Origin: Deltaproteobacteria bacterium
GTDB lineage: Bacteria; UBA10199; JACPAL01; JACOUP01
Direction of reading: 5' to 3'
NCBI GenBank assembly: GCA_016177765.1
Contig: JACOUP010000008.1
Span: 563,021-627,020, forward strand
DNA: 64,000 nucleotides
Positions within the stretch are counted from its first letter, which is position 1. Each line of letters opens with the position of its first letter. The notes under the pieces are model-generated. The model had not been told where the DNA came from and searched no databases. It was given only the letters and a program-made list of their open reading frames with translations. Of this stretch, positions 43,104 through 50,036 are shown piece after piece. Made by a program: the position numbers and the translations under genes.

Positions 43104-44263
43104 TGAAAAAAGTATTCCTTCTTTTTTGCCTTCTTTCACTCCCGGCCCACGCCTTTTCACTCTACGACAACGATTCCCTCTCTCTCGGATTAAAAGGGTA
43201 TTATAAAAACCTCTTCGTCACCTCCAAGCGAGCCGCTACCGGAAACTGGTATTGGGGAGATATCAACCGGCTCCGAACGGAATGGGACACCCGCTTTTTT
43301 AAAAACTTTTCCACAAAACTGATCTGGGACAACGAGGTCATCGGCGGTGGTTATGTCAACACCGAAGAATTCGCCCAGAGACAAACACAGAGGAATGAAC
43401 CGTATTTGAATCTTGACTACGAAATTTCCAGAAAAAAGAATTTCTTTTATGGCCAGCAATTCTACCGGGCTTATGCCAAACTGGAGACGGAACCAGTCAC
43501 CCTGACCGTTGGCCGGCAGAAGGTGGATTGGGGGGTGATGCGGCTGGTCAGTCCTGCCGATCTTTTCACACCGCTTGCCCTCTTTGGTGTTGAGCCGGAA
43601 GAACGGGTCGGTGTGGATGCGATCAATCTTTCCTGGGCGATCACCCCCACCTTGAAATTAAATCCGGCCTACACCCTTAATTCCAATTTTGACCGTTCCC
43701 GCACAGGGGCCCGCCTCACCAAGACCGTTGGTCACTTCGATCTTTCGTTACTCGGGGGACGGTTTCTCAAAGACACCGTTGTGGGGGCCGATATTTCGGG
43801 AGATATTGGAAATGCCGGGATCCGGGGAGAGTTTCTCTACGACAGGGCCGCCATTGAAAATCATTTCATTCAATTGGCCCTCGGTGCCGATTATGGGTTT
43901 CAAAATGGCCTTACGGTAGCCCTTGAATATTTTATGAATGGGCAATTCTTCCTCAGCAACCCGGCCACCGATCCTGTTACCGGGAACATCGTTTTTCGTG
44001 AAACGGCCAATCAGATAAAAACAGTGAAAACTCAGTTCATCAGTCTTCAGGCCAAGTACGACCTGACCCCTCTCTGGGTTCTCCGGATGGAAAATATTGT
44101 TGACCTGGAGGGAGCCAGCACCTTCCTGCGCCCAGAAACAAAATATTCCCTCTTTTCCTGGATGGATTTTTCTGTTGGTGCCCTCCTCCCGTTTGGAAAA
44201 ACCGGGGGGGAATTTTCGGCGATCCCGAAATTGTACTACGCCCAGGTACAGCTATTTTTTTGA
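43103..44263 (+). CDS. outer-membrane beta-barrel protein (porin/DUF1302-like)
   Basis: 386 aa with a signal peptide (VFLLFCLLSLPAHAFS) and alternating amphipathic strands: LSLGLKGYYKNLFVTSK, INRLRTEWDTRFFKNFSTKLIWDNEV, VTLTVGRQKVDWGVMRLVSPADLF, and a final YAQVQLFF ending in Phe. The start shares one base with the permease stop (TAATG). It is the outer-membrane partner of the ABC/LolA-like system by position. Its 3' end overlaps convergent nfo by 12 bases. Confidence 0.82.
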   Translation: MKKVFLLFCLLSLPAHAFSLYDNDSLSLGLKGYYKNLFVTSKRAATGNWYWGDINRLRTEWDTRFFKNFSTKLIWDNEVIGGGYVNTEEFAQRQTQRNEPYLNLDYEISRKKNFFYGQQFYRAYAKLETEPVTLTVGRQKVDWGVMRLVSPADLFTPLALFGVEPEERVGVDAINLSWAITPTLKLNPAYTLNSNFDRSRTGARLTKTVGHFDLSLLGGRFLKDTVVGADISGDIGNAGIRGEFLYDRAAIENHFIQLALGADYGFQNGLTVALEYFMNGQFFLSNPATDPVTGNIVFRETANQIKTVKTQFISLQAKYDLTPLWVLRMENIVDLEGASTFLRPETKYSLFSWMDFSVGALLPFGKTGGEFSAIPKLYYAQVQLFF

Positions 44264-45124
44264 GATAAAACTCCGAAGCAGATCGAGGGCGATCTTGTCC
44301 TGATGGCAATCATCATCCTTGGGGGTTTCGAGCGACATCGGGATTTGTACAAAACGTTTGTCGTTCATCAAACAGCGGAATGGAGTGAGTCCCAATAGTC
44401 CTTTCCCCAGTTCTTCATGCCGATCGACACGACTCCCCAACTCCTTTTTGGAATCATTCAGGTGAAAGCATTTGAGTTTTTCCAGGCCGATCACCTTGTC
44501 AAACTCCTTGAATGTCTTTTGATACCCCTCTTCCGTCCGGAGGTCGTAACCGGCGGCAAAGGCATGTTGCGTATCAAAACAGACACCGACCCGTTTTTTG
44601 TCTTCCACCAATTCCAGCATTTGGGCGATCTGTTCAAACCGGTGGCCGACGTTTGTCCCCTGCCCCGCCGCATTTTCAAAACAGGTCAACACTTTGTACC
44701 CCGTGGGTGAATCACCCTTGGTCTTCTGGTGTGCCTTGTTCACCGACTCTGCAATTTTTTGAATCGCCGCTTTTTCGCCGCTCCCGACATGGGAACCGGG
44801 GTGGAAGACCAGGGCGTAAAGCCCCAACGCCTCGGCCCGTTCCAGTTCGTGGGTAAACGCCTCGAGCGATCTTTTGTGCATCGTCGCATCGGGCGAAGCG
44901 AGGTTGATCAGGTAGGAGTCATGGGCAAACGCGAGGCGGATTTCGTACCGCCTCATCTTTTCCCTGAAAGCGCCGATCTCTTTTTCCCCCAGTGGTTTGG
45001 CGGCCCACTGGTTGGAGGACTTGGTAAAGAGCTGGATGATGTCGCACCCAACCGACCTCCCCCTCTCCGGGGCCAGCTCAATCCCCCCCGATATAGACAT
45101 ATGGGCGCCTAAGAGAGGAGCCAT
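44252..45124 (-). CDS. nfo: endonuclease IV (AP endonuclease)
   Basis: Cleaves DNA 5' of abasic sites using a tri-zinc centre in a TIM barrel. Conserved parts: LLGAHMSISGG, VFHPGSHVGSG, FENAAGQGTNVGHRFEQ, VCFDTQHAFAAGYD, CFHLNDSKKELGSRVDRHEELGKG and IPMSLETPKDD. The segment TKGDSPTGYK before FENAAGQGTN comes from one palindromic unit in a surface loop. The start shares a base with the HEPN stop (TAATG), so this housekeeping repair gene is the third gene of a toxin-antitoxin-like operon. Confidence 0.95.
   Translation of the reverse strand: MAPLLGAHMSISGGIELAPERGRSVGCDIIQLFTKSSNQWAAKPLGEKEIGAFREKMRRYEIRLAFAHDSYLINLASPDATMHKRSLEAFTHELERAEALGLYALVFHPGSHVGSGEKAAIQKIAESVNKAHQKTKGDSPTGYKVLTCFENAAGQGTNVGHRFEQIAQMLELVEDKKRVGVCFDTQHAFAAGYDLRTEEGYQKTFKEFDKVIGLEKLKCFHLNDSKKELGSRVDRHEELGKGLLGLTPFRCLMNDKRFVQIPMSLETPKDDDCHQDKIALDLLRSFISKK
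44701..44721. repeat. single palindromic unit in nfo
   Basis: GGGTG-AAT-CACCC with a CTTGG flank. In frame on the coding strand (Lys-Gly-Asp-Ser-Pro). Confidence 0.8.
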
Positions 45125-45534
45125 TATTTTCCTTTCTTCAAAAAATTTTTCAAGGCCTTTTCGACCTCACTGATAAAAACCTTGGCGGCATCGAGCTGAT
45201 CCAGAGTCTCCTCTTTGGAAAAAGAGACAGAGTCCCCATAATCACTCTCCTCCCGAAGGCTCTTGGCCTCAGCAATCAAACGCCCCATCTTTGAATCAAC
45301 AAGTCCTGGTTTAACAAAATGTTCGTTCAACAAGGCCAAAACCCCGGCATGACGACGGGAGTTCAACGACTGGAGGGCCAAAAGGGCCCGGGCCGCCATG
45401 AACATCGCATAATAGGAGCGGGAAAGGGAGTCTTCATAACTCCCCGCCTCAAAAAGGATGACCGCCGCCTTAAGCCGCGCCCGCGCCTGTTTCAGACGAA
45501 GCCCTGCCAGGTCATGATGCCCACCGTCACTCAT
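45124..45534 (-). CDS. HEPN-domain protein
   Basis: 136-aa all-helical HEPN protein: ARLKAAVILFEAGSYEDSLSRSYYAMFMAARALLAL and a second half with SRRHAGVLALLNEHFVKPG. HEPN proteins are often RNases paired with nucleotidyltransferases in toxin-antitoxin systems. The canonical RX4-6H catalytic motif of HepT is not clear here, so it may be a non-toxic substrate or partner. It overlaps the preceding HTH-nucleotidyltransferase gene by 4 bases. Confidence 0.88.
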   Translation of the reverse strand: MSDGGHHDLAGLRLKQARARLKAAVILFEAGSYEDSLSRSYYAMFMAARALLALQSLNSRRHAGVLALLNEHFVKPGLVDSKMGRLIAEAKSLREESDYGDSVSFSKEETLDQLDAAKVFISEVEKALKNFLKKGK

Positions 45535-46040
45535 ACCAGAATCCCGTCCCTCTTGATCTCACCCACGAAAGGGGATTTCAACCTTTCATTCTCCCGAAAT
45601 TCTTTCAAGGAATAAATGACCGGAGATAACCGATGGGTCTGATAGGGATCGATCTGAAAGAGGAGATTAAAGACAGTATGCCGGAGGGAACGGTTTTTCT
45701 TGAACACGACAATCAGGAGATCCAGATCAGACTCCTCATGAAAGTCCCCACGGACTCTGGAACCGAACAGGACAAGAAAGAGAAGATCCCGCCCCAATTT
45801 TTCCCTCAAGAGGGCGGCAAATTCTTCAACAAAGGCGTTCTCCGGAGGGGAAAGGGGAGAGGATCTCCCTCCTGCCTCTCTTTCCAGATATTGCGCCGCC
45901 AGGAGGACCGAAGGGGGGATCGCCGCCCGCCCGCTTTCATAATTGCTGATCTGCTGGGGTGAAAAATCGAGACGGCGGGCCAGCTCCTGCTGGGTCAGCC
46001 TCAATTTTTTCCGTACCGCTTTAAAGGTACCTCGGTTCAT
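45531..46040 (-). CDS. Xre-type HTH fused to minimal nucleotidyltransferase (MNT)
   Basis: 169 aa. Residues 1-55 are a Cro/CI helix-turn-helix (KKLRLTQQELARRLDFSPQQISNYESGR). Residues about 70-169 are a minimal nucleotidyltransferase with the GSX10DXD motif (GS93-94, D105, D107; FGSRVRGDFHEESDLDLL). In MntA-HepT systems the MNT neutralises the HEPN protein by AMPylation. The added HTH would let this antitoxin also repress its own operon, and a perfect palindrome lies right before the start codon. Confidence 0.9.
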   Translation of the reverse strand: MNRGTFKAVRKKLRLTQQELARRLDFSPQQISNYESGRAAIPPSVLLAAQYLEREAGGRSSPLSPPENAFVEEFAALLREKLGRDLLFLVLFGSRVRGDFHEESDLDLLIVVFKKNRSLRHTVFNLLFQIDPYQTHRLSPVIYSLKEFRENERLKSPFVGEIKRDGILV

Positions 46041-46043
46041 AAT

Positions 46044-46059
46044 TTAATTATATAATTAA
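46044..46059 (-). promoter_or_regulatory. palindromic operator/promoter of the HTH-MNT gene
   Basis: TTAATTATATAATTAA, a perfect 16-bp palindrome starting 3 bases before the ATG (46040). It contains TATAAT on the minus strand about 8 bases before the ATG, with no Shine-Dalgarno, so the transcript is probably leaderless and repressed by the HTH domain. Confidence 0.7.
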
Positions 46060-46146
46060 CTTATACTCCTGGAAGAGGGTTGTCAAGCGTTGAAAGAGTT
46101 AAAAAACCGCAACTCCCCTATCCTTTAAACGATAAAGCCCTCCGGA

Positions 46147-47388
46147 ATGGCCAAAGGTGGCAAAACAAGACCGATTACACCCGCAGAGGCGACCGCCCTT
46201 CGAACGGCGACGGCCGATTTTTTCAGAAGGGCTGGGAGAGAGCCGGACCGATCACCATCTCCTGGGCAGGGAGAAAAAAGACAACCGCTGACCCGGGTGA
46301 TGCTCGCCCATGCCCATACGGCATTAGACTTCCTCGCCGCCGGGCGTACGGGCGAGATGGCCCCCGAACAAAAAAGAGATCTGCAGGCCCTTTTGGATCG
46401 CCTCTCCGGTTCCGACGAGATCACTCGAAACCCGGCCGCCGCAAATGCACTCCGCAGGGCAAACGAGGCGCTACGGACTTTAACCGATCCCACCCGCAGG
46501 ACCGTCGCGGCTCCTGCTGTCCAATCTCTTCCCCGCTTTCTGGAAAGGCCAGAGCTACCGGGGGAAGAAAGTTCCCCCGACGAGTTGTACCAGTACCGAG
46601 TCCGCGACGCCTGGCGGTCGATCTTGCGGGACCTCCTTCAGTTTCCATCCCAAGAGCTGATTGACCATGCCGTTGTTTTTGGAACCGGAAATCCAGAGAA
46701 GGGAGCGGTGGAATTCAACTGGCTTCTCTTTGCCGACGGAGATCGCAAATTTTATCTCCAGGCAGAGTATCTAGACGGACGGCTCTGGGAAATAACGGTC
46801 CGATGGGGCCAACCGTCAAATAACTCCCTCCGTTTTCCCACGGACTATGCCTCATCCCGGGGGATAGAAAACACGGTTGTCTCCTTTTTCAACACCCTCC
46901 ATTTTTCAAGAAACCCTCTTCCCCAGCTTCCAACTGCCCCGTCCAGAAGGCAGGTTTTTTGGAGTGAAACCGCCTCGTTCTTCACGGCCGGGTTCAGTGG
47001 GCCGACGGTCAGCGTCCGTTTCACCCGTGAAATGGGGGCCTACAAAGACGCCTTGGGAAGGGCGCGAATAGTCGCTCGGAATGGACCGGTTCCCTCCCTC
47101 TATTTCTCCCCCAAAAAATCAGCAGGAACCGTCCCCTCTATACCCCCAACCCCGGCCGCTTCCGGTGGCACGACTCCTCCTCCGGCTTCTCCCGGTTCTT
47201 CGGCATCCGCTCGATCGATCGGTCCCGATGAATTAGATCTTGCCTACCCTGCCGACCGTTGGTCTCGTTTTGCGGATTCGGTCCCGCCGGATCAAATAGC
47301 CCTCTTAAGAGCCGAAGGGATCGAGCTCGATCACGCAGAACTCCTCCTTAGAGAGGTCGTCAGGGCCCTCAGGACCATCGGGCGATAA
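46147..47388 (+). CDS. unknown protein with shared C-terminal module (paralogue A), 413 aa
   Basis: I do not recognise it. It has no signal peptide or membrane segment. Residues about 1-130 are helical and charged. Residues about 140-300 form a mixed domain starting DELYQYRVRDAWRSILRDLLQ that has a counterpart in the next gene (NDLYAARVRTAWREIWTELTR). A Pro/Ala/Ser/Thr linker leads to a C-terminal module (IGPDELDLAYPADRWSRF, LLRAEGIELDHAELLL) nearly identical to that of the next gene. The layout suggests secreted-effector or surface-associated proteins, but nothing proves this. No clear Shine-Dalgarno. Confidence 0.65.
   Translation: MAKGGKTRPITPAEATALRTATADFFRRAGREPDRSPSPGQGEKRQPLTRVMLAHAHTALDFLAAGRTGEMAPEQKRDLQALLDRLSGSDEITRNPAAANALRRANEALRTLTDPTRRTVAAPAVQSLPRFLERPELPGEESSPDELYQYRVRDAWRSILRDLLQFPSQELIDHAVVFGTGNPEKGAVEFNWLLFADGDRKFYLQAEYLDGRLWEITVRWGQPSNNSLRFPTDYASSRGIENTVVSFFNTLHFSRNPLPQLPTAPSRRQVFWSETASFFTAGFSGPTVSVRFTREMGAYKDALGRARIVARNGPVPSLYFSPKKSAGTVPSIPPTPAASGGTTPPPASPGSSASARSIGPDELDLAYPADRWSRFADSVPPDQIALLRAEGIELDHAELLLREVVRALRTIGR
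47147..47349 (+). repeat. 0.2-kb direct repeat, copy A
   Basis: 203 bp, matching 48828-49027 with one 3-bp deletion (CCT) and about one substitution. It covers the Pro/Ser/Thr linker and the C-terminal module. Such identity at the DNA level, including silent positions, shows recent duplication or gene conversion. Confidence 0.95.
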
Positions 47389-47395
47389 ACCTTAT

Positions 47396-49141
47396 ATGAC
47401 CCTGCCGCCGGTTAGCTTACTAACTCACCTTACCGTCGCCCAACTCCCTCCGGAAGGGGACCCACCTCCAAGATCTTCTGTGGAAACGGCCTCTCCTGCT
47501 CCTATTGCCGACTCCTCAGTTCCAGTCAGCCGTCAACGCAAAAGGGTCCGTCCGAATGATCTCTATGCCGCCCGTGTCCGGACCGCCTGGCGCGAAATTT
47601 GGACAGAACTTACCCGTTCTCGAACAGCGGATGAAATTGTGGCGCTTCAAAACGCCTCCGGACTAAGGACGGTGACTCTTCTCAAAATGATCACCATGGG
47701 GGATACCACCCTCCGGATCCATTCCGAATACGCGGTCGATTCCGGTCTCTTTCAATCAGTCACCTTTGAAGTCGTTGAAGCCGACACAGGACTCCTCTCG
47801 AAAATTTTACGCGAAGCAGCCAAGGAGACAATCCATGACCTCGCCGGCATGACCCATCGCACCCTTCCGGTACTTCAGGCCCTTACCGGATCGGCTGATC
47901 GCCTAGTCCGAAAATATCCCGGCGCCGCCAGCGCCGGCGGGGACCGCTACACCTTGACGGTTCAGGCTGAATCGGTCGCCGGTTATATCCCTGTAATCCT
48001 GCAACTGGACCCGGGGCAAACCTTTCGAATCACCCCAACGGCCGATCTGCCGGGGGGAGAAATCGGTCCCCTTTCTCAAGAACGAATCTTGCCGGTATGG
48101 AAGGCGATGGTTGAAGAGACGATGGTCCGGTTCTGGACCAACCTCTGGTGGGCCCAATACTCGCCGGTCATCCTGGTTCCACCCCAACCGGTGACTGAGA
48201 GAGAACGGTTTTGGCGCGGAGCTGGAAAGGTATTGTCACTCGGCTGGATCGACTCGGCCGAGGAGAGATTTGTGCGTGAGAACGAACGGTATTTTGACAA
48301 GGAAGAAAGACTCCGGCAACAACTGGAGATGGCCCTCTCTTCGCCGGTCCCAAAAAATGGTCTCTCTCATGCTATGGATTCTGGGGATGACCCGGAGGTG
48401 CGGGAGGCGTTGGTCGCCCTTCCGGTGGAAGAGGTTTTTTTTGAACGGATCCGGTCGGCCCGGTCGGTCGCCACAGAGCCTGAAGAACAAAGGGGGCTCG
48501 ATTATGCCCTCCAACTCGTCGCCTCGCAACTCCATACCCTTTGGACTGTTGTTGCCCGTCACACGGGGGCCTTCATCCCGGCCGAGCGCCCTGAAATGGC
48601 CCGCGTTGAAATTGGTGACGCCGGCGATCAGGCCCGATTGGAGGCGACTACTGATTTTTTGAGGTTATCGATCCGTTTTCGAGTGGATCTCCTTGACCGT
48701 TATGACTTTGATGAAAAAACAGAGACCTACCTCAGGGAATCGCTCCGAAAGGCGAGGGAACGATTGGCAGACTTTCAGGGATTGATCGGGGGAGAAAAGG
48801 AAGGGACACCCGCCGCGCCAGCCCCCGCAACCCCGGCCGCTTCCGGTGGCACGACTCCTCCGGCTTCTCCCGGTTCTTCGGCATCGGCTCGATCGATCGG
48901 TCCCGATGAATTAGATCTTGCCTACCCTGCCGACCGTTGGTCTCGTTTTGCGGATTCGGTCCCGCCGGATCAAATAGCCCTCTTAAGAGCCGAAGGGATC
49001 GAGCTCGATCACGCAGAACTCCTCCTTTCCTTCATTGACTTCCCCCGCTTTTTGACGAGAATCCGTCTCCAACATGGCATTCCCCCAGGAAAGACCTCGT
49101 CGCCTCCGGTCGCGGGAGGAGATCCGCCGGATGGTCCGTGA
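47396..49141 (+). CDS. unknown protein with shared C-terminal module (paralogue B), 581 aa
   Basis: Paralogue of the preceding gene, starting 8 bases after it. The N-terminal region is Pro/Ser-rich and then carries the NDLYAARVRTAWREIW domain. A second helical region (about 280-480) contains charged coiled stretches. The linker and C-terminal module are almost identical to paralogue A. After the module the frame runs 38 codons more (SFIDFPRFLTRIRLQHG...) and overlaps hemB by 68 bases. That tail is probably not native protein but pre-existing sequence upstream of hemB read through after the module was copied in. Confidence 0.65.
   Translation: MTLPPVSLLTHLTVAQLPPEGDPPPRSSVETASPAPIADSSVPVSRQRKRVRPNDLYAARVRTAWREIWTELTRSRTADEIVALQNASGLRTVTLLKMITMGDTTLRIHSEYAVDSGLFQSVTFEVVEADTGLLSKILREAAKETIHDLAGMTHRTLPVLQALTGSADRLVRKYPGAASAGGDRYTLTVQAESVAGYIPVILQLDPGQTFRITPTADLPGGEIGPLSQERILPVWKAMVEETMVRFWTNLWWAQYSPVILVPPQPVTERERFWRGAGKVLSLGWIDSAEERFVRENERYFDKEERLRQQLEMALSSPVPKNGLSHAMDSGDDPEVREALVALPVEEVFFERIRSARSVATEPEEQRGLDYALQLVASQLHTLWTVVARHTGAFIPAERPEMARVEIGDAGDQARLEATTDFLRLSIRFRVDLLDRYDFDEKTETYLRESLRKARERLADFQGLIGGEKEGTPAAPAPATPAASGGTTPPASPGSSASARSIGPDELDLAYPADRWSRFADSVPPDQIALLRAEGIELDHAELLLSFIDFPRFLTRIRLQHGIPPGKTSSPPVAGGDPPDGP
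48828..49027 (+). repeat. 0.2-kb direct repeat, copy B
   Basis: 200 bp, nearly identical to 47147-47349. The match stops abruptly at 49027, 46 bases before the hemB start codon. Confidence 0.95.
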
Positions 49142-50036
49142 GACCCGGCTGGCGCCGGACCAGTTAATCCTTCCGTTGTTTGTGAAAGAAGGGGCGACCG
49201 CCCCGATCCGCTCGATGCCAGGGCACTTTCAGCTTTCGCTTGGTGATCTGGTCAAAGAGGCAAAGGAATCTTTTAAATTGGGGGTCCCGGCAGTCATTCT
49301 CTTTGGGATCCCGAAGAAAAAGGACGAAACGGCCTCCGAGGCATATGCCAAAAACGGGATCGTTCAAAAGGCGGTCCGCACACTGAAGGAAAAAATCCCT
49401 GAGTTGGTGATCATCACCGATCTCTGTCTGTGTGAGTATATGAGTCACGGGCATTGCGGGGTTGTCAGGGGAAAGAAAATTGATAACGACTCAAGCCTTG
49501 AACTGCTCGCCCAAACCGCCCTGTCACACGTCGAGGCGGGGGCCGATCTGGTCGCCCCCTCCGACATGATGGATGGCCGGGTCCGTGCCATCCGAAGAAT
49601 TTTGGATAAAAATAGTTTTAGCCATATTCCGATCATGAGCTATGCGGTGAAATATGCCTCTGCTTTTTACGGGCCGTTTCGCGAGGCGGCCGGATCGGCC
49701 CCGAAATTTGGTAATAGAAAAAGTTACCAGATGGACCCGGCCAACAGCCGTGAGGCGATCCGCGAGGCCAAACTGGATATTAAGGAGGGGGCCGATATCA
49801 TTACGGTCAAACCGGCCCTCCCCTATTTGGATATCATTCAGGTAGTCCGTGCCGAAATAAACGTTCCGGTGGCCGCCTACCAGGTCTCCGGGGAGTTTGC
49901 GATGATCAAGGCGGCGGCGCAAAAAAATTGGCTGGGTGAAAAATCAGTGGTGATGGAGTCCTTGACCGCCATCCGCCGCGCCGGGGCCGATCTGATTATT
50001 ACCTACTTTGCCAAAGAGGCGGCGAAACTTCTGTGA
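49074..50036 (+). CDS. hemB: delta-aminolevulinic acid dehydratase (porphobilinogen synthase)
   Basis: Condenses two 5-aminolevulinate molecules to porphobilinogen in heme synthesis. The zinc-ligand stretch is DLCLCEYMSHGHCG (three cysteines). The two active-site lysines are in MSYAVKYAS and TVKPALPYLD, and SYQMDPAN is conserved. At 320 aa it is normal. The start codon lies inside the end of the unknown paralogue B frame. The stop overlaps the polA GTG start. Confidence 0.96.
   Translation: MAFPQERPRRLRSREEIRRMVRETRLAPDQLILPLFVKEGATAPIRSMPGHFQLSLGDLVKEAKESFKLGVPAVILFGIPKKKDETASEAYAKNGIVQKAVRTLKEKIPELVIITDLCLCEYMSHGHCGVVRGKKIDNDSSLELLAQTALSHVEAGADLVAPSDMMDGRVRAIRRILDKNSFSHIPIMSYAVKYASAFYGPFREAAGSAPKFGNRKSYQMDPANSREAIREAKLDIKEGADIITVKPALPYLDIIQVVRAEINVPVAAYQVSGEFAMIKAAAQKNWLGEKSVVMESLTAIRRAGADLIITYFAKEAAKLL

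Noticed and set aside
46080-46664. 194-aa plus-strand frame overlapping paralogue A
   Set aside because: Arg/Gly/Pro-rich without domain features. The 413-aa frame shares a homologous domain with the next gene and is the real one.
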